DNA from: Amycolatopsis pretoriensis
GTDB lineage: Bacteria > Actinomycetota > Actinomycetes > Mycobacteriales > Pseudonocardiaceae
DNA length: 64,000 nucleotides
NCBI RefSeq assembly: GCF_900107925.1
Contig: NZ_FNUJ01000008.1
Location: 124,001-188,000 of the forward strand
Direction: 5' to 3'
Shown here in pieces: positions 16,801 through 25,577 of the stretch; within the stretch, counting starts at the first letter, position 1, and each line of letters begins with the position of its first letter. The translations under genes were made by a program, and so were the position numbers. The notes beneath the pieces are model-generated. The model was not told where the DNA came from, ran no database searches, and saw only the letters and a program-made list of their open reading frames with translations.

Positions 16801-19800
16801 TAGGAGACGTGCCGGCCGGCGGCGTCGCCCAGCCCGGTGATGTGGTTCCCGGTCCAGGTCAGCGTGTACGCGCGACCGGCCGGATCGGTGATCGTCGCCA
16901 GGTGGCCGGCGCCGTCGTAGGCCAGGGCGGTCCGGTACGGCGGGTTCGCCTTGCTGCCGGCGAGGTCCGTCTCGGCGGTGAGCCGGCCGCTCGTCGCGTC
17001 GAAGGTGAAGATGTCCTTGCCACGCCGGGTGTACACGTAGTTCTGGCCGGTCTTGACGAGCGTCGCGTCGAACCGCGGTGCCGCTGTGGTGTAGGTGCCC
17101 GCCGAGGCGGCGAAGGCGACCTGCGAGCCGTCTTCCTGCCGGATCGTCACCCCGCCGTCGGTGGCCGTGGTCGCGCTCAGGTTGTACGAATGGGTCCAGC
17201 CCCAGCCGAACGGCCCGTCGGCGGCCAGGGTCTTGTTGGGGCCGTTGGGATCGGCGATGCCCTCGGCGTAGCTGCGGGTGAAGTCCAGCGCCTTGCCGCG
17301 GCCCGGCGTGCTGAGGTCGGTGAAGGTGTCGCCGAAGTAGCCGGTGGACGTGTCGACCGGGTCGCCCGCGGTCCGCCGAGCGCAGCCGCAGGCGATGAAC
17401 GCCGGGTTCGAGCCCTTGGGCGCGTCCTGGATGCCCGGCGGCCCGCCGATCGGCTGGCCGGGCGTGCCACCCATGGGGACGAACGCGACGGCGTCGAAGG
17501 CGACGTCGAAGTCCGAATAGCCGAAGCCGCCGTTGTCCTGGGAACTGCCGTTGTTGTTCAGGGTGACGTTGCCGCCGTTTTCCATGGCGAACGTGCCGAT
17601 GGTGACCCACTGCTCGGAGTTCCACGCCTGGTTGACGCGGATCTTCCACGGCGGGACACCGCCGCCCGGGTTGATGTTGTAGACCACGTTCGTCGCTTCG
17701 GCGCCGAGGCCGGGCAGGTGCAGCTTCACCTTGTAGTACTGCAAGGACGGCAGGTTGGGCGTCCACACGCCGGTGTTGATCAGGGCCGGGTTCGAACCGT
17801 CCTCGGTGTGGGTGAACAGGACCCGGCCGCCGAGGCCGGTGCCGAGCTGGTGGGTGTCGATCGCGCCGATCGGGTCGCCGGCGGAGTTTTTGCCGTAGGT
17901 GTAGGTGAACGTGCCGTTGCTCGACCAGTTCGCGCCGCCGCAGCCCTGCAGGTTCAGGCGGTTCGGCTCGTCGTCGACGATGATCGAGCCGCCGGGCACC
18001 TTCGAGGTGTCCTGAGCGCAGGTAGGCGGGTTCTTCGTCGGGTTCGCGGGTTCGCTCCCGCCGGACACGGCGTAGGGGCTCGTCGCGCACGTCGTGGCGC
18101 AGCTCGGGATCCACGTGACGGGGTTGTGCCACCAGCACTGGAAGTCGTCGAGCATGCAGTGGCTGGCGCCCGGGTTGGAGGTGTTGGTGTTGTTCGGGTC
18201 GCACTGGTTCGCGGCGAGCGAGCACATCGTGGTGAACGGCGCGGGCTGCACCCAGCGCTGCCCGCCGTTGTACGTCGGCTTCGCGTACGCCGGGCTGCCG
18301 TAGCGGATCAGCGGGCTCGCGGTCCAGCCCAGCACGCGCTCCTGGTAGGGCCAGCTCGCCGGGTGCGCGGCGTCGGCGTAGGTGTCCTGCAGGTACGGGT
18401 CGCGGTTGGGCGGGTAGTCGAGGTTGGCCGGGTTGTTGGTCCAGCCCAGGCCCCACGTGCCGTGCGGGCCGGTGCAGGACGGGCCGGGCGTGCAGCCGGT
18501 GGTGTTGCCGTTGGCCGCGTTCGGCTGGATGCCGGAGTTGTACGCCCAGGCCGCGAAGTACCAGTTCTCGAGGTAGCGCGGGTCGGCGTTGTTCGCGGTG
18601 ATCCCGGCGCTGTAGAGCTGGTTCCAGGTGGTCTCGAGGATCTGCAGGCCCGCGGCGATGTTCTCCTGGTAGTCGACCGCGACCTTCCACTGGCCGTGCT
18701 CGGACAGCGAGTGGTCGCCGATGTGCATGCCGTCGGTGACCTGGCTGATCCCGTAGCCGCAGTCGGAAGCGGCGTAGTTGATGGACACGATGTCGCCGCC
18801 GGCGCCGTAGTAGCTGGCGATCAGCGGGTCGCCCGCGGTGCCGGCGGGAGCGTGCCAGGAGGCCTGCGACCAGTTCGACTCCTGGGCCATGATGCCTTCG
18901 AAGATCGACCGCGGCACGGTGTTCGTGCCCCCGGCCGGGTGCGACAGCGGGATCAGCGGGAAGTCGCTGTTGGGCGCGTACGCCACGAGACCCAGGTTCC
19001 CGAACCCGGCCGGGCGCGTGTAGGCGCTGCCGGTGAGCAGGCCCTGCTCGGCCATCTGCACGGCCCAGTTGACCTGCGCCGGGTTGGGCTGCATCACCTG
19101 CCGGTTGGCGTTCAGCGGCGGCACCGCGCACTTCGGCGTCTGCGCCTGGGTGGTGTTCGTCGACTGCGGTGCCGCGTCGGCCTTGGCGCTCAAGCGGTTC
19201 TGGTGCGGAGCCTCGGCCGCCTTCGGGGCGACGGAGTAGGTGGGCACGGCGGTCGCCGCGGACCGGGTCGCCGCCGCGACGGCCGGGGCGAGCACCTTGC
19301 CGGTGTTCGTCGCCAGCAGCGCCGGGGTGGCTTTCTGCCCGTCGGCGTCCGGGCCGAGCAGCGCGTCACCGTCCAAAGAGGACGCTTCGGCACCGTGGGC
19401 GAGGCCGCCGTCGCCGACGCCGCGCACGCCCGCCGCGGCGAGCGCACCGGGCGCCGCGGGGGTCGCACCGGCGAGCACGGCGTGCCCGGCGCGGCCCTGC
19501 AATAGCTGCACCCGGCCCAGGTCGCCGGACCCGAGCGGTGTGACGGCACCGGCGTGCTCGTGCGCGGCGGTCGCGGTGCGCGTGCCGGGCTTGGTGTGCA
19601 GGAAGGTGACGCCGCCGTCGGCGGCCGGGCGGACGTCGTAGACGTCACCGGGCAGCGTGGCCAGGACGGTCCCGGCCGGGACGGACACCAGCCGGTTGCC
19701 CGCGACGCCGACGATGCCGGCGGCGGTCGGCACGGCGGAGGTGATCTGGCCCGCGGCGGTGACGTCCGCGTCGATCTTGCCGGTGGCGAGGTTCGCGGTG

Positions 19801-20354
19801 ACCAGCCGGGTCTTCCCGTCGAGGGCGACGGTGAACACGGCGGTGTCCCCGGTGCCGCAGCCGGGCGAGTAGTACTTCAGGCCGACCCCGCCGGCGAGCG
19901 CGCGGACGGAACCGCTGCCGAGGTCGACGGAGTAGGCGAAGGCACCGTGGTCGCGCGCGGCCTGGGTGTTCACGGCGGTCGCGGGCAGGATCGCGACGGC
20001 GGCGTACTTCCCGTCGCCGGAGAGGCACTGGTAGCCGGTCCACGGACCGTCGAACCCGGCGGGCCGCAGCAGCGCGACCTCCTGCCACGCGAAGCCACCG
20101 GATTCCCGGCCCAGTTCGAGGTGGTACCCCTGGGCGTCCCCGTAGCCGTCGACGGCGAGATCGGCGGATTTCGCCGCACCGGGCCCGAAATCCGCGGGTT
20201 TCGGCGCCGCGGGTTTCGGTGCCGCGGCTTTCGGCGCGGCCGGTTTCGGCGCGGCGTCCGCCACGGAAGTGAGCCCGCCGACGAGCGACAGGACGGCGAT
20301 CAGCAGAACGAAAAGTCTCCGCGCCCGACGGGCACCACGGAACGAAAAGGACAC
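13878..20354 (-). CDS. Secreted RHS/YD-repeat protein with lysozyme-like N-terminal region and short C-terminal toxin-like domain
   Basis: GTG 20354, preceded by GGGGGAGG, gives about 2,158 residues; the frame is open to a TTG at 20372. A signal peptide (RRLFVLLIAVLSLVGGLTSVADA) is followed by a K/P/A-rich spacer. Around residues 420-610 lies a transglycosylase-like region (IFEGIMAQESNWSQ, CGYGISQVTDG, YFAAWAYNSG). The RHS wall-associated start (STGYFGDTFTDL) is near 1005, then many YD repeats (YDGDGNLT type). The RHS core (LRARYYDPASALFLTPDP) is near 1955. The last 160 residues after DPTGL hold a hydrophobic Gly/Ala stretch and a variable tail (QIDVDHVWQNGDLYFD to GCGAWE). Such tails are usually toxins. 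Confidence 0.9.
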   Translation of the reverse strand: MSFSFRGARRARRLFVLLIAVLSLVGGLTSVADAAPKPAAPKAAAPKPAAPKPADFGPGAAKSADLAVDGYGDAQGYHLELGRESGGFAWQEVALLRPAGFDGPWTGYQCLSGDGKYAAVAILPATAVNTQAARDHGAFAYSVDLGSGSVRALAGGVGLKYYSPGCGTGDTAVFTVALDGKTRLVTANLATGKIDADVTAAGQITSAVPTAAGIVGVAGNRLVSVPAGTVLATLPGDVYDVRPAADGGVTFLHTKPGTRTATAAHEHAGAVTPLGSGDLGRVQLLQGRAGHAVLAGATPAAPGALAAAGVRGVGDGGLAHGAEASSLDGDALLGPDADGQKATPALLATNTGKVLAPAVAAATRSAATAVPTYSVAPKAAEAPHQNRLSAKADAAPQSTNTTQAQTPKCAVPPLNANRQVMQPNPAQVNWAVQMAEQGLLTGSAYTRPAGFGNLGLVAYAPNSDFPLIPLSHPAGGTNTVPRSIFEGIMAQESNWSQASWHAPAGTAGDPLIASYYGAGGDIVSINYAASDCGYGISQVTDGMHIGDHSLSEHGQWKVAVDYQENIAAGLQILETTWNQLYSAGITANNADPRYLENWYFAAWAYNSGIQPNAANGNTTGCTPGPSCTGPHGTWGLGWTNNPANLDYPPNRDPYLQDTYADAAHPASWPYQERVLGWTASPLIRYGSPAYAKPTYNGGQRWVQPAPFTTMCSLAANQCDPNNTNTSNPGASHCMLDDFQCWWHNPVTWIPSCATTCATSPYAVSGGSEPANPTKNPPTCAQDTSKVPGGSIIVDDEPNRLNLQGCGGANWSSNGTFTYTYGKNSAGDPIGAIDTHQLGTGLGGRVLFTHTEDGSNPALINTGVWTPNLPSLQYYKVKLHLPGLGAEATNVVYNINPGGGVPPWKIRVNQAWNSEQWVTIGTFAMENGGNVTLNNNGSSQDNGGFGYSDFDVAFDAVAFVPMGGTPGQPIGGPPGIQDAPKGSNPAFIACGCARRTAGDPVDTSTGYFGDTFTDLSTPGRGKALDFTRSYAEGIADPNGPNKTLAADGPFGWGWTHSYNLSATTATDGGVTIRQEDGSQVAFAASAGTYTTAAPRFDATLVKTGQNYVYTRRGKDIFTFDATSGRLTAETDLAGSKANPPYRTALAYDGAGHLATITDPAGRAYTLTWTGNHITGLGDAAGRHVSYAYDGDGNLTDVIDVGGGHAQYGYAAGHLMTAMRSAKNHDGPANAVTAMAYDGAERVTSQTDPDGGVTTFGYPAAGQTLVTDAGGHKTLDTYQNGLLVSETKGYGTADAGTSSFTYDPVTLGVSTTTDADGNVRTFSYDDHGNKTAESDPLGFTTDYFYDDNDNLVETIDANGVATVTTYDPNTAVPTSTTLTKANNVVESTTGNFGPAPTRTVRSYYDDAAHPADLNRSVDANGKTTTYTYDSAGDKATVTDPLGDETRFGYDTGTGWLTSATDPNGKTTSYTLDAFGQLLKTTDPLGHTSSVTYDADHQRTSTTDANNRTTTTTFDAAERATTVTQADNTAQVTEYNPDGTIADTKDALGDKTSYGYDGQGRQVSRTDPDHRVTSRRLDPAGLGVTATDATGRVTTKGYDATGRLTSVSYSDGVTPGVSYGYDPLGQRVSRTDGTGKSTWTYDVFGEVTAQTQGSGAAVGYGYDNAGNLTSIAYPGQATPVARTFDDAERLTKVTDWNGNATGFGYNADGQVATVAYPNGVTVTNSYNDADQLTATAAGTVLSLGYGRDALGQVSSVTADGETGDVGYSPREQLAGAKGMSFGYDAANNPTTVGSLTQSFDAAGQVTADTFDGNGNRTKAGSATYGYDQAARLTSYTGTSGSATYTYNGDGLRATKTLAGRTTTFVWDAGSTPNVLSDGDHQFVYGPDGLPIEQVGAAGTSWFVHDQVGSTAGLLDAVGRLVGRDTYTPYGTVSTTGTVTTPLLFTGQYTDAESGLVYLRARYYDPASALFLTPDPMVDKTRTPYAYAGGNPVNYTDPTGLCGFWECLGIGAAVAGAALGIGACIVLEPCGAVATVAVAGGGTALAIDGGVLVGAGLVGSAVAVGGVAIAHTTAGDGGSTAPRDVHGQVQSGGRQIDVDHVWQNGDLYFDANSGNMIRVLETGDGNVDVVIRDPANPSGRPITSFHSTLKYVLKQVGCGAWE

Positions 20355-20372
20355 GGTCCGGACCTCCCCCAA

Positions 20373-20556
20373 GACGGCCCCGCACGGGCCGCGCTCCGCG
20401 CAACCACCCGGAAACCCCGAGGCCGCAGGTGAAATCTAGCGCCGCGGTGGGAAAGGTCCATCAACCGTTGGAGTGATCTTGGTTCAAGGGAAGAAAAGGT
20501 CCCGGCCTGGGTTGATTACCCGTTCTTTGCCTAGGCCACGCGGGATGGCCCGGAGG
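20373..20556. other. Intergenic region upstream of the RHS gene
   Basis: These 184 bp contain the minus-strand leader and ribosome binding site of the RHS gene and the 3' flank of the 20557 gene, which is transcribed in the same direction. The local composition is less GC-rich than the neighbours around 20470-20525. I see TTGATT and similar hexamers there but no convincing promoter pair, no RNA gene and no repeat. Confidence 0.4.
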
Positions 20557-20826
20557 CTAGCGCACGAGCCACGGAGCGAGCAGTGTCTCCAGATCGGCGT
20601 CCGACAGCGCCCGGGGGCCACCGTGGAACTCGTGCCAGCGGGCCGCGTCGCACGCTGCCGCGTACTCCACCTCGAACGCCCGCATCAGCACGTACATGAA
20701 CGTCACCGAGCTGAACCGCTCGCCCAGCAGCGTCCGGGCCTCACGCGCGACGTCGGTCGCGCCGACGAAATCCGTGAGCTTCAACGATTCCGCAGCCGGG
20801 TCCAACAGGCTGGGGGCATACATCAC
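20557..20826 (-). CDS. Small protein of unknown function downstream of rlmN
   Basis: About 89 residues read VMYAPSLLDPAAESLKLTDF, ARTLLGERFSSVTFMYVLMR, then a helical acidic C-terminus (ALSDADLETLLAPWLVR). A GGAG motif sits 8 nt before GTG 20826; ATG 20823 is the alternative. It has no membrane helix. It follows rlmN by about 30 bp on the same strand, so it is probably co-transcribed. I do not recognise the family. Confidence 0.6.
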   Translation of the reverse strand: MMYAPSLLDPAAESLKLTDFVGATDVAREARTLLGERFSSVTFMYVLMRAFEVEYAAACDAARWHEFHGGPRALSDADLETLLAPWLVR

Positions 20827-20855
20827 GACAGAATCTCCATAACCCAAACGAAAAA

Positions 20856-21962
20856 TTAGCCTTCGGCGGCGAGCTGTCCACAAGCGGCCGCGATGTCCTG
20901 GCCGCGCGTGTCCCGCACGGTGCACGCTACTCCGCCCGCGTTGACCAGCCGCACGAACTCCCGCTCCACCGGCTTCGGCGAAGCGTCCCACTTGGACCCC
21001 GGCGTCGGGTTCAGCGGAATGACGTTGACGTGGACCAACTGACCCAGGTGCTGCCGCAGCCGCTTGGCCAGCAGCTCCGCCCGCCACGGTTGGTCGTTGA
21101 TGTCCCGGATCAACGCGTACTCGATGGACACTCGCCGCCCGGAAGTGTCGGCGTAGTACCGAGCCGCCGACAGGACTTCGTCCACCGACCACCGGTTGTT
21201 CACCGGCACCAGCGTGTCGCGCAGCTCGTCGTCCGGCGTGTGCAGCGACACCGCGAGACGCACCTGCATCTTCTCGTCCGCCAGCTTCCGGATCGCCGGC
21301 GCCAAGCCCACAGTGGACACCGTCACCGACCGCTGCCCGATCCCCAGACCACCGGGAGCCGGGTCGGTGATCCGCCGAACCGCGGCCACGACGCGCTTGT
21401 AGTTGGCCAGAGGTTCGCCCATCCCCATGAAGACGATGTTCGACAGCCGCCCCGGCCCGCCGGGCATCGTGCCGTCGCGCATGACCGCCGCCGCCGAACG
21501 GACCTGGTCCACGATCTCCGCCGTCGACAGGTTCCGGTCCAGACCACCCTGGCCGGTGGCGCAGAACGGGCACGCCATCCCGCACCCCGCCTGGCTGGAG
21601 ATGCACAGCGTCGCGCGGTCCGGGTAGCGCATCAGGACGCTCTCCAGGAGCGTTCCGTCGTGCGCGCGCCACAGCGTCTTGCGCGTCGCGCCCCTGTCGG
21701 CCTCCAGCGCGCGGACCTCGGTCAGCAGCGTCGGCATCAACGACTCGACGAGCCGCGAGCGCGACGCCGCCGGGATGTCCGTCATGTCCGCGGGGTCGAC
21801 CGTCAACCGCGAGAAGTAGTGGTTCGACAGCTGCTTCGCCCGGAACGGCTTCTCCCCCAGTTCCGCCACCGCGGCAGCGCGCTCGGCCACGGACAGGTCG
21901 GCGAGGTGGCGCGGCGGCAGGCCACGCTTGGGGGCGTCGAAGACGAGCGGGAGGGCAGTCAT
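20856..21962 (-). CDS. rlmN: Dual-specificity RNA methyltransferase RlmN (23S rRNA A2503 / tRNA A37)
   Basis: The 368-residue radical SAM enzyme shows CISSQAGCGMACPFCATGQGG, with the CX3CX2C cluster, and IVFMGMGEPLANY, AVSLHTPDDELRDTLVPVNN, and VNVIPLNPTPGSKWDASP. The catalytic C-terminal Cys is in CTVRDTRGQDIAAACGQL. It methylates C2 of A2503 in 23S rRNA and A37 in some tRNAs, using S-adenosylmethionine. ATG 21962 (MTALPLVFDAPKRG) is preferred to the upstream in-frame ATG. In many actinobacteria rlmN follows cdsA directly; here the two are about 11.4 kb apart. Confidence 0.95.
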   Translation of the reverse strand: MTALPLVFDAPKRGLPPRHLADLSVAERAAAVAELGEKPFRAKQLSNHYFSRLTVDPADMTDIPAASRSRLVESLMPTLLTEVRALEADRGATRKTLWRAHDGTLLESVLMRYPDRATLCISSQAGCGMACPFCATGQGGLDRNLSTAEIVDQVRSAAAVMRDGTMPGGPGRLSNIVFMGMGEPLANYKRVVAAVRRITDPAPGGLGIGQRSVTVSTVGLAPAIRKLADEKMQVRLAVSLHTPDDELRDTLVPVNNRWSVDEVLSAARYYADTSGRRVSIEYALIRDINDQPWRAELLAKRLRQHLGQLVHVNVIPLNPTPGSKWDASPKPVEREFVRLVNAGGVACTVRDTRGQDIAAACGQLAAEG

Positions 21963-22088
21963 AACCTGACCAGTGTCCCACGCGCCCACCAGCACCGCCC
22001 GAACCGCCCTGGCCGAATGTACGCCAGGTCACCGGCGAAACCGGGAAGGCCGTCCGGGAGTCCAACAGCGGACGAAAGAGGTGAGCCC

Positions 22089-22685
22089 GTGTCCTTCCGG
22101 CACATCGCCCTGGCCCTCGCGGTGGTCTTGAGCGCCGCCGCCTGCAGCACGTCGACCGCCGGGCAGGCGCAGCCCGTGCCGACGGTGACGAGGGCCGCCG
22201 GGCCGCAGGTCGTCGTCGGGACCATGCACGTCACGCTGCCCTCCGGCGCCAAGTACACCCAGGCCAGCGAAGACGGCCTGCTCGACGGCTGCGTCGCGGA
22301 AGGCACCGTCGTCTGCGAAGCCCGGCTCCTCGACCTGCGCGAAGCGACTTCGGACCCCAACGCGCCCATCAACCTCCCGAGCGCGAAGCGGCCCTTCGGC
22401 TGGTACACGGGTACCGACGTGCCGACGTGCATCACGCCCGCGTCGCCGCCCGGGCAGGCCGCGGAGGCGACCGGCAGCAACCTCGTCGAGTCCGGCTACA
22501 AGCCCATCGGCCCGAAGACCGCCGAGTACGGCCGCTGGGAAGTCACCTGCAAGGACGCGACGCAGAACAACCAGGTCCGGATGTGGTGGCTGCCGACGAG
22601 CAAGATCCTCGTCGTCCAGTACGGCGCGTCCGAAACCTCGAACGAGAAGATGGACGCCGTACTCGCCGGCGCGACCTTCAGCTGA
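22089..22685 (+). CDS. Secreted lipoprotein of unknown function
   Basis: The 198-residue protein has a lipoprotein signal (FRHIALALAVVLSAAACSTS) with lipobox SAAAC, so it is lipid-anchored outside the membrane. The mature part carries paired cysteines (GCVAEGTVVCEARLL; VPTCITPAS; EVTCKDATQ) and a C-terminal beta-rich segment (MWWLPTSKILVVQYGA). GAGGTGAG precedes the GTG start. Its last 8 bp overlap the end of the convergent E1 gene. The family is not recognised. Confidence 0.85.
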   Translation: MSFRHIALALAVVLSAAACSTSTAGQAQPVPTVTRAAGPQVVVGTMHVTLPSGAKYTQASEDGLLDGCVAEGTVVCEARLLDLREATSDPNAPINLPSAKRPFGWYTGTDVPTCITPASPPGQAAEATGSNLVESGYKPIGPKTAEYGRWEVTCKDATQNNQVRMWWLPTSKILVVQYGASETSNEKMDAVLAGATFS

Positions 22686-24972
22686 CGGCGTCGAGCGCGG
22701 CCCGGATGATCGCGTCCGCGTCGATGCCGTGGTAGCGGTAGACGTCCTCCAGCGACCCCGACTGCCCGAACTTCGTGACGCCCAGCGCGACCGACGACAC
22801 CCGGTTGATCCCCGCCAGGAACGCCAGCGTGTGCGGGTGCCCGTCGAGCACCGTGACCAGTGGCTTCGCTCGCGAAGCCGGGAACACCTGGTCGAGGATC
22901 CACGACGAGCCCTCGCCCCGGCCCGACCGCGCCTGGACGGCGTCGAACAGCAGGCCCGGGCTGGTCACGCACACGACGTCCGCCTCGACGCCCACTTGGG
23001 CCAGCCGCTCGGCCGCCGCCAGGGTGTCCGGCACCAGCGCGCCCATCGCCGCCAGCGTCACCGCCGGTTCCGATGCCCGCCGCAGCAGGTACGCGCCCGC
23101 CACCACCTGACGGCGACGGCGTTCGCGCGCGGCGGGGTCGGTGGGCACCGCGGCGAGGGTCTGGTCGACCGGCCGCGTCGAGAGCCGGAAGTACGACGAC
23201 GTGCCGCCCGGCTTGCCGAGCCGGCCGAGCGCCGCCAGCAGCGTCCACTCGGTGTCGATCGCGAACGCCGGTTCGTAGCTGACGCAGCCGGGCTGCTCGA
23301 TGCCGATCGACGGCGTGGTGATCGACTGGTGCGCGCCGCCCTCCGGGGCGAGCGTGACGCCCGACGGCGTGCCGATCAGGATCGACTGCCCGCCCGCGTA
23401 GATGCCGAACGACCACGGCTCGAGCGCGCGCTCGACGAACGGGTCGTACATGACGCCGATGGGCAGCAGCGGCTCGCCCCAGCGGCTCCAGGTCGCCCCG
23501 AGCTCGCCCAGCAGGCCGACCAGGTTCGTCTCGGCGATGCCCAGCTCGACGTGCTGGCCGGTCGGCTTCTCCCGCCAGTGCATGATCGTCTCGGGGTCGT
23601 CTTCGAACCAGTCGCGGCGCTCGGTGGCCGACCACACGCCGACCTTGTTGACCCAGCCGCCGAGGTTGGTCGTCGAGCTGACGTCCGGGCTGACCGTCAC
23701 GACGCGCTTCGCCGCTTCGGGCGCTTCGCGCGTCAGGTCGAGCAGGACGCGGCCCAGCGCCGCCTGCGTCGTCGCGGTCCCAGAAGGCGTACGCCCGATG
23801 TCGACCGGCAGGTCGAGCGAAGGCGCCGAAGGAACGTCCGGACGGCGAAGGCGCGAAGCGACTTCAGCGCACAACGCGGCTTCAGGGGATCCGTCAGCGA
23901 AGCCCTCCCAAGGCGACGAGAGGTCCGTCCCCAACGACGTCGCCAGCTCTTCCATCTGCGCGACGGTCAGCAGCGACGAGTGGTTCTGCGGGTGCCCCTG
24001 CGTCGGCAGCCCGCGGCCCTTGACCGTGTAGCAGAAGATGACCGTCGGCCGGTCGTCCGCGATGGACGCGAAGACCTCGTCGAGCGAGCCGAGGTCGTGA
24101 CCGCCGAGGTTGCGGATCGCGGCGAGCAGCGTCTCGTCGTCCAGCGACGCGACCAGCTCGGCGAGAGCGGCGTCGCCCGCGGGCAGCCGGTCGCGCAGCT
24201 GGGCGGCGTCGCAGCGCAGCAGCCGCTGGTACTCGGGGTTCGGCATCCCGTCGATGCGGGCGCGCAGCTCGGCGCCGCCGGGCCGGGTGAACAGCTCCTC
24301 CAGCAGCCGCCCGTACTTCAGCGTGAGGACCTGCCAGCCGGCCGCGTCGAACATGCCCTGCAGCCGCCCGGCCGCGATGTTCGGCACGACGCGGTCGAGC
24401 GACTGGCGGTTGAGGTCGACGATCCAGACGATCTCGCCCAGTTCGGCGACGCCCGGGTCGAGGATGGCCTCCCAGATCGCGCCCTCGTCCAGCTCGGCGT
24501 CGCCGACCAGCGAGTACTGGCGGCCGGTGCCGGCGTTCGAACCCCGGGTCGTCAGGTAGCGCCGCGCCAGCGCGCCCCAGATCGGGGCGGTGGCGCCGAT
24601 GCCGACCGAGCCGGTCGAGTAGTCGACGGGGTCGGGGTCCTTGGCGCGGCTCGGGTAGCTCTGCAGGCCGCCGAACTCGCGCAGCGTCGGCAGGTGGGCC
24701 TCGTCCAGCTCGCCGAGCAGGTAGTTGATCGCGTGGAGCACCGGCGACGCGTGCGGCTTCACCGAGACGCGGTCCTCGGGACGCAGGTGCCGGAACCACA
24801 GCGACGTCATGATCGACACGAGCGACGCGCACGACGCCTGGTGCCCGCCGACCTTCAGCCCCGAGGGGTTGGGCCGGACCCGGTTGGCCTGGTGCACGAT
24901 CGCCGTGGCGAGCCACAGGACCCGCTGCTCGATCGCGGTCAGCGCCGGGGCGGTCACGGGGGCGTGGGTCAT
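22678..24972 (-). CDS. Thiamine diphosphate-dependent pyruvate dehydrogenase E1-like enzyme (AceE/transketolase family)
   Basis: The 764-residue protein has the E1/transketolase layout: KPHASPVLHAINYLLG, the ThDP motif GDAELDEG with DLNRQ about 28 residues on, a Pyr domain (ELGIAETNLVGLLGELG, HQSITTPSIG) and a transketolase-C domain. Homodimeric AceE is usually near 900 residues, so this is a shorter relative. It would decarboxylate a 2-oxo acid, probably pyruvate, and pass the acyl group to an E2 encoded elsewhere. The Lrp gene immediately upstream on the same strand probably regulates it. Confidence 0.85.
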   Translation of the reverse strand: MTHAPVTAPALTAIEQRVLWLATAIVHQANRVRPNPSGLKVGGHQASCASLVSIMTSLWFRHLRPEDRVSVKPHASPVLHAINYLLGELDEAHLPTLREFGGLQSYPSRAKDPDPVDYSTGSVGIGATAPIWGALARRYLTTRGSNAGTGRQYSLVGDAELDEGAIWEAILDPGVAELGEIVWIVDLNRQSLDRVVPNIAAGRLQGMFDAAGWQVLTLKYGRLLEELFTRPGGAELRARIDGMPNPEYQRLLRCDAAQLRDRLPAGDAALAELVASLDDETLLAAIRNLGGHDLGSLDEVFASIADDRPTVIFCYTVKGRGLPTQGHPQNHSSLLTVAQMEELATSLGTDLSSPWEGFADGSPEAALCAEVASRLRRPDVPSAPSLDLPVDIGRTPSGTATTQAALGRVLLDLTREAPEAAKRVVTVSPDVSSTTNLGGWVNKVGVWSATERRDWFEDDPETIMHWREKPTGQHVELGIAETNLVGLLGELGATWSRWGEPLLPIGVMYDPFVERALEPWSFGIYAGGQSILIGTPSGVTLAPEGGAHQSITTPSIGIEQPGCVSYEPAFAIDTEWTLLAALGRLGKPGGTSSYFRLSTRPVDQTLAAVPTDPAARERRRRQVVAGAYLLRRASEPAVTLAAMGALVPDTLAAAERLAQVGVEADVVCVTSPGLLFDAVQARSGRGEGSSWILDQVFPASRAKPLVTVLDGHPHTLAFLAGINRVSSVALGVTKFGQSGSLEDVYRYHGIDADAIIRAALDAVS

Positions 24973-25048
24973 CGTCGACACCTTTCGTGCAGGAAGCGCA
25001 CACCAGGACAGCACTGGTGGACGCTTCGCACAACCGATGCCCCCGCGA

Positions 25049-25104
25049 GTGCGCAGAATGCCCACCGGAAGCGGACGGCTCAGGTCTCCGGGTGCGCAGA
25101 ATGC
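25049..25104. repeat. Direct repeat GTGCGCAGAATGC around the Lrp/E1 junction
   Basis: The 13-mer GTGCGCAGAATGC occurs at 25049-25061, between the Lrp and E1 genes, and again at 25092-25104 inside the end of the Lrp coding sequence, 43 bp apart. Spacing near four helical turns would suit an Lrp-type octamer. Whether it is an operator is inference. Confidence 0.35.
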
Positions 25105-25565
25105 ACGCGCTCCAGCAGGGGCGTCAGGCGGTACGGGACGAGCTCGCGCATGACGAGCGAGATGTTCGTCCGCTCGACGCCCGGGGAGGCGAGGATGCGC
25201 CCGGCGATGCGGTAGAGGTCGTCGGCGTCGACGGCCACCACCTGCACCATCAGGTCGCTCGCCCCGGTCAGCCCGCACACCTCGGTGACCTCGGGGATCG
25301 TGGCCAGGGCGTCGGCGATCTCGGCCAGGCGCCGCTGGTCGACCATCGCGTTGACGAAGGCCCGCAGCGGGTAGCCCAGGCGCGCCGGGTCGATGCGGCG
25401 CTCGAACGACCGGAGCACGCCGCGCTGTTCGAGCCGCACGAGCCGGGCCTGCACCGTGTTGCGGGACAGACCCAGCCGCTCGGCCAGCGCGACCGCCGTG
25501 GACCGGGGGTCTTCGCCCAGGGCCTGGAGCAGCCGCGCGTCGATCTCGTCGATGGTTTCCGGCAC
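25080..25565 (-). CDS. Lrp/AsnC-family transcriptional regulator
   Basis: The 161-residue protein has the AsnC HTH (IDEIDARLLQALGEDPRSTA; LAERLGLSRNTVQARLVRLEQRGVL) and the RAM ligand-binding domain (RAFVNAMVDQRRLAEIADAL, VCGLTGASDLMVQVVAVDADDL). Such proteins form dimers and octamers and respond to amino acids or oxo acids. It lies 107 bp upstream of the E1-like gene on the same strand, which fits control of 2-oxo acid oxidation. Confidence 0.93.
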   Translation of the reverse strand: MPETIDEIDARLLQALGEDPRSTAVALAERLGLSRNTVQARLVRLEQRGVLRSFERRIDPARLGYPLRAFVNAMVDQRRLAEIADALATIPEVTEVCGLTGASDLMVQVVAVDADDLYRIAGRILASPGVERTNISLVMRELVPYRLTPLLERVHSAHPET

Positions 25566-25577
25566 TCGCCGATCTTC

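Noticed and set aside
15654..19505. Long plus-strand frame of about 1,280 codons opposite the RHS gene
   Set aside because: It is a codon-bias shadow; its composition is Val/Gly/Arg-rich low-complexity text, while the minus strand encodes clear RHS motifs.
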